Part shown: in pieces, positions 1-7,373 of the stretch | How the letters are laid out: each line of letters opens with the position of its first letter | How positions within the stretch are numbered: the stretch's first letter is position 1 | Assembly (NCBI GenBank): GCA_030149115.1 | Contig: JASBSE010000428.1 | Span: 1 to 8,694 of the forward strand | Length of the DNA: 8,694 bases | Direction: 5' to 3' | Origin: Winogradskyella sp. | GTDB taxonomy: Bacteria; Bacteroidota; Bacteroidia; Flavobacteriales; Flavobacteriaceae | Translations under genes and position numbers: made by a program | Notes under the pieces: generated by a model | What the model was told of the DNA's origin: nothing | What the model saw: only the letters and a program-made list of their open reading frames with translations | Database searches by the model: none

Positions 1-1
1 G

Positions 2-1183
2 ATAGAACTAAGAAAAGATGTTTTAGAAACATTAGACGATATTGAAAAAGATTCTGTATTACCTAATGAAAGTCCCTTAACACCACAAAAGCAAAATTAT
101 AAACTAGGTAACGCCTATCTACTCAATAATGATTTAGAAAATGCAATTCCATCATTTAAAAAGAGTATTGAAGAAGCCGATGAAAAGGAAGATCTTGTTG
201 TTAAAAAAGATGCTATTAGAAAGTTGTCAGAAGCATTAATAGATGCAGGAAATGCAGAAGAAGGTTTAAAATGGCTTAATGAATATAAGAATACTGTAGA
301 TGAGTTGTACATTAAAAAGGAGCAAGAGATATCTCAAGTAGCACGTTTTAGCAGAAACCTAGCAGAGCAGCAAAACAGAATTACAACTTTAGAAAGTGAT
401 AGAGCTTTATCCAAAAGCAAATATGATCTTACCCAAGAGCGCAACAAACGACAACAGTTAATTATTTATTCCTTGCTTGGAGGATTGTTACTGCTCTTAA
501 TTACAGGTTTTTTAATGTACAAATACATTAAGCAACAGCGTTTGGCTAACAATCTTTTGGCATTAAAGTCGCTGCGTAGTCAAATGAATCCGCACTTTAT
601 TTTTAATGCCTTAAACTCTGTGAATAGTTTTATTGCAGCCAACGATGAGCGTACAGCAAATAAATATTTATCAGATTTTTCGCAGTTAATGCGTGCAGTA
701 TTAGAGAATAGTGAGGAAGATTTTATTCCACTAAAAAAGGAAATCGAGTTGCTTCAATTGTATACTAAACTCGAACATTTTAGATTTCAGGATAAGTTTG
801 ATTATTCTATAGATGTAGACGAAAGAGTAAATATTGAAGAATTTCAAATACCACCAATGCTATTGCAGCCGTATATAGAAAATGCAGTATGGCATGGCTT
901 GCGCTATAAAACCGAAAAAGGACACCTAAACATTACTGTAAAACCAAAGTCCCAAGATGAAATTACCATTACCATTGCAGACGATGGTATTGGTAGAACA
1001 CGTTCAAAACAGATGAAGACCGAGAATCAGAAAAAGCAGAATTCTAAAGGGATGAACAACATTAAGAAGCGTGTGGCGATTTTAAACGAAATGTATAAAG
1101 ATAAGGTCGATGTAATGATTAACGACTTTCAAGCCTCGGAAGATACAGGTACCAAAGTCATTGTGACCATAAAAAAAGATTAG
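2..1183 (+). CDS. TPR-containing LytS-type sensor histidine kinase, 5' end outside the window
   Basis: Membrane sensor kinase that would autophosphorylate and pass phosphate to the LytTR regulator encoded one base downstream. The frame is open from base 2, so the gene begins upstream; 393 residues are visible. Residues about 29-62 and 68-100 look like two TPR helical pairs, about 105-150 form a charged coiled coil, and about 153-173 are one hydrophobic membrane helix. The His_kinase (PF06580) domain follows, with the H-box NPHFIFNALN (His198 is the likely phosphoacceptor), the N-box around Asn294 (QPYIENAVWHG), the DDGIG ATP-lid motif at 327-331 and a SKGMNN glycine motif near 350. This order puts the TPRs in the periplasm as input and the kinase in the cytoplasm, as in many Bacteroidota TPR kinases. 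Signal unknown. The TTG at 224 lies inside the TPR region and is not a credible start. Family assignment is firm; the stimulus is not inferable. Confidence 0.93.
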   Translation: MELRKDVLETLDDIEKDSVLPNESPLTPQKQNYKLGNAYLLNNDLENAIPSFKKSIEEADEKEDLVVKKDAIRKLSEALIDAGNAEEGLKWLNEYKNTVDELYIKKEQEISQVARFSRNLAEQQNRITTLESDRALSKSKYDLTQERNKRQQLIIYSLLGGLLLLLITGFLMYKYIKQQRLANNLLALKSLRSQMNPHFIFNALNSVNSFIAANDERTANKYLSDFSQLMRAVLENSEEDFIPLKKEIELLQLYTKLEHFRFQDKFDYSIDVDERVNIEEFQIPPMLLQPYIENAVWHGLRYKTEKGHLNITVKPKSQDEITITIADDGIGRTRSKQMKTENQKKQNSKGMNNIKKRVAILNEMYKDKVDVMINDFQASEDTGTKVIVTIKKD

Positions 1184-1184
1184 T

Positions 1185-1919
1185 ATGAAATTAAATGCTA
1201 TCATAGTTGAGGACGAAGAAACCAGTAGAGCTATTCTTCGAAATTACCTTACCAAATACTGCCCAAATATTTCAATTGTGGGAGAAGCTTCTAATGTTGA
1301 GGAAGCATTGTTACTGATTAGAAATAACGATTTGGATGTGGTCTTTTTGGATGTAGAAATGCCCTACGGTAATGCGTTCGATTTACTAGATAAAGTTGGT
1401 CATATAGATTTTGAAACCGTTTTTGTTACAGCTTATAATCATTATGCTATTGAAGCTTTAAATGCGCATGCCTCGTACTATTTAATGAAGCCGATTTCCA
1501 TAGACGAACTTATAAAAGCGGTTGATTATGTCACTGAAATAAAAGCTAAAGAAGACGCGTTGCAAGACCAAGTTTTGGTGCCTAAAACCAATGCTGTAAA
1601 TGGAAAAATAACCATTCCGCAACAAGATGGTTTTGAAGTTTTGGAAACTGCGGATATCATGTACTGTAAGGCTGATGATAATTACACAGAAATCTATTTA
1701 AACAACAATAAGAAAAAGCTGGTAAGCAAGACTTTAAAATACATTGAAGAAAGTCTTAAGGATGCCAATTTTGCTAGAGTACATAAAAGCTATTTGGTTA
1801 ATGTAAACGAAGTAATAAAGTACGTTAAGGGTAAAGGAGGCAGTGTTGTTTTAAGCAATGGAAAGGAAATTATGGTCTCAGCATCAAGAAAGGCTGAGTT
1901 ATTGGCTTATTTTAAGTAA
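1185..1919 (+). CDS. LytTR-family two-component response regulator
   Basis: DNA-binding response regulator of 244 residues, the normal length for the AlgR/LytR group. The N-terminal receiver domain (about 1-120) has the acidic pair Glu9/Asp10, the phosphoacceptor Asp56 in FLDVEMP, Thr82 and Lys102 in MKP, so all residues needed for phosphorylation are present. After a linker, a C-terminal LytTR domain (about 140-244) shows the typical CKADDNYTEIYL strand region (161-172) and the RVHKSYLVNV motif (198-207). This fold binds direct repeats in promoters through beta strands. The ATG lies one base after the kinase stop codon, so the pair is almost certainly co-transcribed and is a cognate partnership. 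There is no Shine-Dalgarno, as usual in Bacteroidota. Target genes cannot be read from the window; the coupled downstream methyltransferase gene is co-expressed rather than demonstrably a target. Confidence 0.95.
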   Translation: MKLNAIIVEDEETSRAILRNYLTKYCPNISIVGEASNVEEALLLIRNNDLDVVFLDVEMPYGNAFDLLDKVGHIDFETVFVTAYNHYAIEALNAHASYYLMKPISIDELIKAVDYVTEIKAKEDALQDQVLVPKTNAVNGKITIPQQDGFEVLETADIMYCKADDNYTEIYLNNNKKKLVSKTLKYIEESLKDANFARVHKSYLVNVNEVIKYVKGKGGSVVLSNGKEIMVSASRKAELLAYFK

Positions 1920-2575
1920 TGACTTCTAAAAAGAGCAAAGATCCATGGCCAACAAAAGCAGTTATGGAGCAAATTTATCAGGAACATTTTTGGGGAGGAG
2001 AAGATTCTGATTTCTACTCTGGAGAAGGTTCTCACGATACAAAAATTATTCAGCCCTATATTGATGCGGTAATCTTATTTTTAAAATCACATAATAATCA
2101 ACTTTCAGTTTGTGATTTGGGTTGTGGCGATTTTAATGTAGGAAAAGAATTAGTTCCGTTTGCAAAAGCATATGTTGCCATAGATATCGTAGAAGGTTTA
2201 ATAGAAAGAAATAGACAATTATTTAATGCTGACCATTTAACTTTCAAATGTCAGGATATAGCTCAAGACGATTTGCCAAAAGCAAATTGCGTTATTATCA
2301 GACAAGTCTTTCAGCATTTGTCTAATCAGGAAATACAACAAATCTTAGATAAACTTACAGATTACAAATATCTTATTTTAACAGAGCACATTCCTATTGG
2401 TAATTTTACACCAAACGTAGATATTATTGCCAATAGTCAAAACAGATTAAAGCATCACAGCGGAGTAGATGTGTTAGTTGAACCTTTTAATTTTGTTGTG
2501 AAAGAGTTTGAGGTTATCAATGAGGTTCTTTTAGATGATAATAGCCGAATTATGACAACCTTATTTACGTTGTAA
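1919..2575 (+). CDS. Class I SAM-dependent methyltransferase, substrate unknown
   Basis: Soluble cytoplasmic protein of 218 residues with a Rossmann-type methyltransferase core. Motif I is CDLGCGDFNVG at 65-75 (the glycine-rich SAM loop). The acidic end of strand 2 is Asp89 in AYVAID, the adenine-contacting segment is probably CQDI at 111-114, and a motif-IV-like RQVFQHLS follows at 128-135. The N-terminal segment has WGG at 25-27 and FYSGEGSHD at 32-40, an arrangement I associate from memory with uncharacterised or small-molecule methyltransferases rather than with DNA or rRNA enzymes. The ATG overlaps the regulator stop (TAATG), which implies translational coupling and makes this the third gene of the signalling operon. 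The gene ends before a convergent neighbour. The fold is well supported. The acceptor substrate, and whether the enzyme serves the signalling pathway or is only co-expressed, are unknown. Confidence 0.85.
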   Translation: MTSKKSKDPWPTKAVMEQIYQEHFWGGEDSDFYSGEGSHDTKIIQPYIDAVILFLKSHNNQLSVCDLGCGDFNVGKELVPFAKAYVAIDIVEGLIERNRQLFNADHLTFKCQDIAQDDLPKANCVIIRQVFQHLSNQEIQQILDKLTDYKYLILTEHIPIGNFTPNVDIIANSQNRLKHHSGVDVLVEPFNFVVKEFEVINEVLLDDNSRIMTTLFTL

Positions 2576-2602
2576 GATTATAATATCAGATCTTGAAACG
2601 AG

Positions 2603-2650
2603 ACTTCGACACTTCGACTGCGCTCAGTTCAGGCAAGCTCAGTCAGACAG
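2603..2650. repeat. GC-richer intergenic repeat-like element with an imperfect inverted repeat
   Basis: This 48-base patch is visibly richer in G+C than its surroundings and lies between convergent genes. It contains a tandem ACTTCGAC (2603-2610 and 2611-2618). It also has an inverted repeat GACTGCGCT (2616-2624) and AGCTCAGTC (2636-2644), with one mismatch and an 11-base loop, and GCTCAGT occurs twice (2622-2628 and 2637-2643). The TTCGACTGCGCTCAG core resembles an intergenic repeat I remember as common in Flavobacteriia genomes; that is recollection, not a search. No U-run follows the stem on either strand, so it is not a standard intrinsic terminator, although its position between convergent 3' ends would suit transcript-end protection or bidirectional termination. 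Copy number in the genome would decide whether it is a dispersed repeat. Confidence 0.6.
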
Positions 2651-2666
2651 TTAAGGATGATAGAAA

Positions 2667-3794
2667 TCAAGTATTTATTTCATTTAATAACCACAAATAA
2701 TCTTCACGGTTTTTTACAAAATCCTTTTCGGAAATATCAATAATTTTTACATTCAATTCGGTTTGGTTTCTTAAGAAATTTAGGTAGCCGGAGTTGATTT
2801 TTTCAAGATAGTCGTCTTGTATGTCGCTTTCGTATTTGCGACCACGCTTTTTTATGTTGGCTTGTAAACGTTCCGTATTTTGGTAGAGATAAACATACAA
2901 ATCAGGTCTGGCAATATCTTTATAGACTTGGTAAAACAATTTTCGGTATAATCTAAATTCATCGTCAGCTAAGGTCACTTTAGAAAATATAAGCGATTTA
3001 TGTACATCGTAATCGCTGACCATAAAATCTTTAAATAAATCTAACTGCGATAAATCATCACTAATTTGTTGGTAACGGTCTGCCAAAAAAGACATTTCTA
3101 AAGTAAAAGCGTAGCGCTCTGGTTCTTTATAAAATTTTGGTAAAAACGGATTATCAGCAAAGCGTTCTAAAATAAGCTTGGCATTAAAATCTTGTGCTAT
3201 TTTATTAGCTAAACTTGTTTTGCCTGCACCAATATTCCCTTCAATGGCTATGAAGTTATAGTTGCCAAAATCAAAATTCTTCTTAGGGTTTTTAAGCCAA
3301 ATTTTAATGGCTTCAATTTCAGACCCGTCCTCGCAATGTTCCAAAAGCTCCTTAATGCTTTGATTAAGAATAGGGTGTGTTATGTCTTTGGCAATGTCAA
3401 AAAGGGGTTGCAATACAAACTTGCGCTTGTGTAAGTTGGGATGCGGAATAACTAAAGCCGAGTCCTCTAAGATTTCATCTCCATAAAATAAAATATCCAA
3501 ATCAATCTCACGAGATTCGTAAGTGTCAGACTTTTTGGTATTTCTGCCCAATTCAGATTCAATTTGTTTAAGCGTTTTTAGAAGTTTCTTAGGTTTTAAT
3601 TCGGTTTCAACCCTAATACAAGCGTTGTAAAAATTATCACCTTCAAAGCCTAAAGCAGGTGTTTCGTAAACTTTAGAAATTTTATCAACTGTTCCAATTT
3701 TTTCGAAAATAGCATCAATGGCATCTTGCAAATACTGCAATTTATTGCCTTTGTTGCTACCTAATGCTATGTAAACAGTATTGGTTGGTGTCAT
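2667..3794 (-). CDS. folK: Bifunctional HPPK (FolK) - deoxynucleoside kinase fusion
   Basis: A 375-residue two-domain enzyme. Residues about 5-165 are 2-amino-4-hydroxy-6-hydroxymethyldihydropteridine diphosphokinase, which transfers pyrophosphate from ATP to the pterin in folate synthesis. It shows GSN at 12-14, YETPALGF (43-50), Asn57, REIDLDILFYG (95-105; Asp98 and Asp100 match the Mg-binding pair) and IPHP at 116-119. Residues about 180-375 are a deoxynucleoside kinase of the dNK/dGK fold. It has P-loop GNIGAGKT (186-193), Glu210 in the ERF segment that precedes NPFLPKFY, DRY at 239-241, RPDLYVYL at 296-303 and a LID-like RGRKYE at 317-322. The usual D/E-R-S motif appears as SDYDVHKSLIF near 250-260. 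Fusion of these enzymes is a known flavobacterial arrangement; deoxyadenosine preference has, as I recall, been reported for such fusions. The ATG at 3794 starts directly at the HPPK fold. It is convergent with the methyltransferase and divergent from the transporter. Confidence 0.94.
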   Translation of the reverse strand: MTPTNTVYIALGSNKGNKLQYLQDAIDAIFEKIGTVDKISKVYETPALGFEGDNFYNACIRVETELKPKKLLKTLKQIESELGRNTKKSDTYESREIDLDILFYGDEILEDSALVIPHPNLHKRKFVLQPLFDIAKDITHPILNQSIKELLEHCEDGSEIEAIKIWLKNPKKNFDFGNYNFIAIEGNIGAGKTSLANKIAQDFNAKLILERFADNPFLPKFYKEPERYAFTLEMSFLADRYQQISDDLSQLDLFKDFMVSDYDVHKSLIFSKVTLADDEFRLYRKLFYQVYKDIARPDLYVYLYQNTERLQANIKKRGRKYESDIQDDYLEKINSGYLNFLRNQTELNVKIIDISEKDFVKNREDYLWLLNEINT

Positions 3795-3831
3795 AGAGAG
3801 TTCAAAATAACTAAAACAATTTTTAATAGAT

Positions 3832-3839
3832 TATCTTTA
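3832..3839 (+). promoter_or_regulatory. Possible -7 element for the transporter gene in a divergent 71-bp region
   Basis: The gap 3795-3865 must contain promoters for both divergent genes unless one is read from afar. On the + strand TATCTTTA matches the Bacteroidota -7 consensus TAnnTTTG at all but the last base and lies 26 bases before the ATG at 3866. I see no convincing -33 TTG at the right distance. On the - strand only a weaker candidate (TTATTTTG, bases 3803-3810) is visible, very close to the ATG. Low confidence. Confidence 0.33.
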
Positions 3840-3865
3840 CAGCAACAATTTATTAACCATTTTAA

Positions 3866-4570
3866 ATGTCATTAAAAGACAAGCTTTTAGCCCAACGCAT
3901 CTATCTCTTATTAGGAAGTCTTTTTATAACCTCATTAGTGGTGTCTAACCTTATTTTTCAGAAGTTTTTCTATTGGTATCCAGTGGATGTTGAAGTTTTT
4001 GGCAATAAGTTGTTTCAAATTTCAGTAGGCATTTTGCCCTATCCAATAACCTTTTTAATTACGGATTTAATCAGTGAAATTTATGGTAAAAAGCGCGCTA
4101 ATGATGTAGTTGTTGCGGGTATTTTTGCATCATTGTTTTCGGTAGGAATTATTTTGGTGGCTGATAGTGTGCCAGCATTAGATAACTCACCATTAAATGA
4201 TGAAACCTTCAAGTTTGTGTTCAGCAAAACCATAATTGCCGTTGGTTCTAGCATGTTTGCTTATCTGTTTGCTCAGTTTATTGATATTAGAATTTATCAT
4301 TTCTGGAAGAATTTGACCAAAGGAAAACACCTATGGTTACGTAATAATTTTTCTACTTGGATTTCGCAGTTTGTAGATACCTTGTCTATCATAAGTTTGC
4401 TTTGCTATTTTGAAGTTTTGCCATGGTCTAGCTTCAAAGGTTTATTAATTAGTGGGTTTTTATTTAAAGTTTTGGTAGCGTTTTTTGATACACCGTTTTT
4501 GTATTTGGGTGTATATCTGTTTAGAAGACGATTTAAGCTTAAGGTAAACGAAGAGATTGATTTAACCTAA
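3866..4570 (+). CDS. yhhQ: Queuosine precursor transporter, VUT/YhhQ family
   Basis: Inner-membrane protein of 234 residues, close to the family's usual length of about 220-240. Hydrophobic helices are visible at about 12-32, 50-68, 79-101, 118-140, 163-183 and 190-218. Family motifs are PYPITFLITDLISEIYGKK (58-76), AQFIDIRIYHFWK (136-148) and LRNNFSTWISQFVDT (158-172), with conserved Asp/Asn residues inside helices. The family imports 7-deazaguanine precursors (preQ0/preQ1 or related) used for the queuosine modification of tRNA anticodons. No other queuosine gene lies in the window, so the exact substrate cannot be told from context. The start at 3866 gives a short cytoplasmic N-terminus before helix 1 and has no Shine-Dalgarno. 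It stands 71 bp from the divergent folK fusion and 98 bp before the AsmA-like gene, probably as its own transcription unit. Confidence 0.92.
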   Translation: MSLKDKLLAQRIYLLLGSLFITSLVVSNLIFQKFFYWYPVDVEVFGNKLFQISVGILPYPITFLITDLISEIYGKKRANDVVVAGIFASLFSVGIILVADSVPALDNSPLNDETFKFVFSKTIIAVGSSMFAYLFAQFIDIRIYHFWKNLTKGKHLWLRNNFSTWISQFVDTLSIISLLCYFEVLPWSSFKGLLISGFLFKVLVAFFDTPFLYLGVYLFRRRFKLKVNEEIDLT

Positions 4571-4603
4571 TCTGTTACCAAATCATTAAAATCTTACTAA
4601 AGT

Positions 4604-4636
4604 TTCTTAAAAGCACAACTATTCTCCGCAACTTTG
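4604..4636 (+). promoter_or_regulatory. Possible promoter of the AsmA-like gene
   Basis: CAACTTTG (4629-4636) matches TAnnTTTG except for its first base, and TTC (4604-4606) lies 22 bases upstream in place of a -33 TTG. Transcription would begin near 4643 and give a leader of about 25 bases. The leader region also holds the inverted repeat TGCGTA (4635-4640) and TACGCA (4655-4660), and the first arm overlaps the end of the -7 element. An E. coli-like TATAAT occurs at 4639-4644 but lacks a -35 partner. Confidence 0.38.
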
Positions 4637-4668
4637 CGTATAATAAGTAAAAGCTACGCACCATAACC

Positions 4669-7326
4669 ATGAAGAAATTTTTAAAGATTGTTGGAATTAT
4701 TTTGCTCATTTGTATTGCTATTCTTGTCGCAATACCTTTTGTTTTAGAGTCTAAAATAGATGCTATTGTTCAAAATTATGCCAAAGAGAATTTAGATGCA
4801 GATCTGAGTTTTGATGATGTTAGTTTAAGCCTTATCTCTAGTTTTCCTAGTGCAGAAGTTAGTGTAGAGAATCTTAAAATTACCAATAGAGCTCCGTTTA
4901 AAGATGAAGTTTTAGCCACCGCAAAGGTCTTGTCTTTTGAAATGCCAATAGGTGAATTATTTAAAGGAACGGATGAACCTTTAGTTATTAATGAAATCAT
5001 TGCTGATGAACTATTGTTGACCCTAAAAACCAATAAAAACGGAACTACAAATTACGATATCGTAAAACAAGATGAAGCCTCTTCGACTTCAAAAACTGAC
5101 GAACAATCTTCAGGATTTAGTTTCGATATTCAGAATTACGAACTAAATAACAGTGCCTTTACCTACATAGACGAAGGGTCTAATACAAGTTTTTATGCTA
5201 CTGAGGTAAATCATAATGGTAAGGGGATTTTTTCAGGTGAAAAATCTGAATTAGATACTAAAACCAAAGCTATAATTAGCATGTCTATTGATAGTACCAA
5301 GTATTTGAACAATAACAGTATAAAGTTAGATGCGTTAATCGGCTTAGATTTAGAACAAAACAAATATACCTTCAAGGACAACAAAGGTTACATCAATGCA
5401 TTGCCTTTAGAATTTGAAGGTTTTGTGCAACTGGTAGAAGAAGGACAGCAAATAGATATTGCCTTTAAAAATCCTGAATCTTCATTTAAAGATTTTTTAG
5501 CTGTAATACCAGAAGCCTATGCTAAGAATATTGAAAACGTAAATACCACAGGAAACTTTACAGTTAATGGTGTTATAAAAGGGTTAGTGTCTGAAGAAAC
5601 TATACCAACATTAGACATTAATATGAAGTCTGATAACGCATCATTTAAGTATCCAGATTTACCAAAAAGCGTTACAAATATTATGATAAATGCATCGGTA
5701 AAAAATACAACCGGAAATGTTGATGATACTTATGTAGACTTAAATCAGTTAGATTTTAAAATAGATGAAGATGTATTTAAGTCCGAAGCTCACATAAAAA
5801 ACTTAACAGGTAATATGTTGGTGAACGCTAATTTAGATGGGGTTTTAAATTTAGCTAATATTACCAAAGCATATCCTGTAGAATTAGAAAATCAGTTAAG
5901 CGGAATACTTAAAGGAAAACTCAATACGTCTTTTGATATGGATGCTATCGAAACTAATGCATACCAACGTATAAAAAACAATGGAAGCGTATCTGTTACT
6001 GACTTTGTTTTTTCGTCTGAAGATATTGTAAATCCAATTCAAATAAATAAAGCTAACCTTACTTTTAAACCTGGAACGGTAAGCCTTAACAGTTTTGATG
6101 CACAGACAGGTAAAAGTGATTTTTCGGCAACAGGTACTATTAATAATCTTTTAGGGTTTTTATTGAGCGATAAAAAGCTTCAAGGAAGTTTTAATGTAAA
6201 TTCTAATACGTTTGCAATTTCAGATTTTATGGTTGAAGATGAGTCTGCCACAGAAACATCTAACAAGACTACATCAGACTCAGAGTCTCTCAAGATTCCG
6301 GACTTTTTAGATTGTACGATTACGGCAAATGCTAAAACTGTTATTTACGATAACCTGAATTTAAAAAACGTAAAAGGGCAGTTATCTATTAAAGACCAAA
6401 ATGCTAATTTAAGCAATATGACTACAGATTTATTCAATGGTCAGTTGGGTATTTCAGGTAATGTAAATACAAAAGAAGCTAAGCCAAAATTTGATATGAA
6501 ATTAGCGATGCAGCAATTTGATATTTCTCAATCCTTTAAAGATCTAGAAATGCTTCAGGCTTTGGCTCCAATAGCAAAAGTTGTACAAGGAAAATTAAAT
6601 TCCACTATTGATGTAAGCGGTCTTTTAGATGAAAATTTCTCTCCAGATTTAGCCACGATTTCAGGTAATGCATTGGCTGAAATACTAACATCTAATTTAG
6701 ATGTTAGTAAAAGTCCTTTACTGTCTGGTTTAGATAGTAAATTAGATTTTATAGACTTTAATCAGCTTCAAAAGGATATTAAAACTAAACTTAGTTTTGA
6801 GAATGGACAGGTCAGTGTAAAACCTTTCACATTAAAATATAAAGATATCCCAATAGAGGTTTCGGGTTCGCATAGTTTTTCAAACACAATGAATTATAGT
6901 GCGGTATTGCAAGTTCCTGCTAAATATTTGGGTAGCGATGTTAACCGATTAATAGGGCAGATAAATGATTCAGAAGTGAATAAGGTTTCAATTCCTGTTA
7001 CGGCAAATATTGGAGGTACATTTTCTAGTCCAGCAATTACAACAGATTTAACAAGTGGTGTATCTAGTTTAACCAAGCAGTTAGTAGAAATTCAAAAACA
7101 GAAACTAGTAGGTAAGGGTAAAGATAAAATCAACGATCTTTTGGGTAATGTTTTAGGTGGAAATAATAGTACAAATACCGATTCAACCACTGTTAATACA
7201 GATAGTACAAAGAAAGATCCTAAAGATGCTATAAAAGAGGAAGTTGGAAATGTCTTAGGTGGAATTCTAAATGGAAAAAAGAAGAAAAGCGATAAAAAGG
7301 CACAAGATTCTACAAAAAAGGACTGA
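4669..7326 (+). CDS. Large AsmA-family membrane-anchored envelope protein
   Basis: An 885-residue protein with one N-terminal hydrophobic anchor (about 5-26, preceded by lysines) and a long predicted periplasmic body. The start of the body matches the AsmA pattern: VSLSLISSFPSAEVSVENL at about 51-69, then NEIIADELLLTLKTNKNGTTNYD near 108-130, followed by a strand-rich FDIQNYELNNSAFTYIDEG. The middle is repetitive beta structure. Around residues 620-800 lies the AsmA-like C-terminal region, including GKLNSTIDVSGLL and SIPVTANIGGTFSSPAITTDL. AsmA/TamB-type proteins form hydrophobic beta grooves, and some move phospholipids between inner and outer membrane; that role here is inference from family. 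The tail (about 803-885) differs from the rest: GNVLGG appears twice (826-831 and 860-865) around a Ser/Thr/Asp-rich linker and is followed by a lysine-rich end. The ATG at 4669 directly precedes the anchor. It is likely monocistronic, with a hairpin just after the stop. Confidence 0.87.
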   Translation: MKKFLKIVGIILLICIAILVAIPFVLESKIDAIVQNYAKENLDADLSFDDVSLSLISSFPSAEVSVENLKITNRAPFKDEVLATAKVLSFEMPIGELFKGTDEPLVINEIIADELLLTLKTNKNGTTNYDIVKQDEASSTSKTDEQSSGFSFDIQNYELNNSAFTYIDEGSNTSFYATEVNHNGKGIFSGEKSELDTKTKAIISMSIDSTKYLNNNSIKLDALIGLDLEQNKYTFKDNKGYINALPLEFEGFVQLVEEGQQIDIAFKNPESSFKDFLAVIPEAYAKNIENVNTTGNFTVNGVIKGLVSEETIPTLDINMKSDNASFKYPDLPKSVTNIMINASVKNTTGNVDDTYVDLNQLDFKIDEDVFKSEAHIKNLTGNMLVNANLDGVLNLANITKAYPVELENQLSGILKGKLNTSFDMDAIETNAYQRIKNNGSVSVTDFVFSSEDIVNPIQINKANLTFKPGTVSLNSFDAQTGKSDFSATGTINNLLGFLLSDKKLQGSFNVNSNTFAISDFMVEDESATETSNKTTSDSESLKIPDFLDCTITANAKTVIYDNLNLKNVKGQLSIKDQNANLSNMTTDLFNGQLGISGNVNTKEAKPKFDMKLAMQQFDISQSFKDLEMLQALAPIAKVVQGKLNSTIDVSGLLDENFSPDLATISGNALAEILTSNLDVSKSPLLSGLDSKLDFIDFNQLQKDIKTKLSFENGQVSVKPFTLKYKDIPIEVSGSHSFSNTMNYSAVLQVPAKYLGSDVNRLIGQINDSEVNKVSIPVTANIGGTFSSPAITTDLTSGVSSLTKQLVEIQKQKLVGKGKDKINDLLGNVLGGNNSTNTDSTTVNTDSTKKDPKDAIKEEVGNVLGGILNGKKKKSDKKAQDSTKKD

Positions 7327-7328
7327 TT

Positions 7329-7352
7329 CTGATTAAAACGATTCGTTTTCAG
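7329..7352 (+). terminator. Hairpin after the AsmA-like gene, weak terminator candidate
   Basis: Three bases after the TGA, AAAACG (7335-7340) and CGTTTT (7344-7349) form a perfect 6-bp stem with an ATT loop. CTG (7329-7331) and CAG (7350-7352) extend it across a three-base bulge. The following bases are only moderately T-rich (TGTTTGGTGTGTT), so it may terminate weakly or only mark the transcript end. Confidence 0.42.
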
Positions 7353-7373
7353 TGTTTGGTGTGTTAATAATTC

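Noticed and set aside
115..312. Small reading frame on the - strand
   Set aside because: It lies entirely opposite the kinase TPR and coiled-coil coding region, has no recognisable domain, and is serine/phenylalanine-rich, as expected for the complement of lysine/glutamate codons.
224..1183. TTG at 224 as start of the histidine kinase
   Set aside because: The frame is open back to base 2, and the residues before 224 form the first TPR, so the gene simply continues beyond the window edge.
4554..4585. Short inverted repeats at the end of the transporter gene (AGATT/AATCT and TGATTT/AAATCA)
   Set aside because: They are weak A/T-rich stems with no following T-run, so a terminator call is not supported.
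4776..5033. Reading frame on the - strand inside the AsmA-like gene
   Set aside because: It is the antisense of a confidently assigned coding region and has no domain or promoter. The same applies to 6894-7076.
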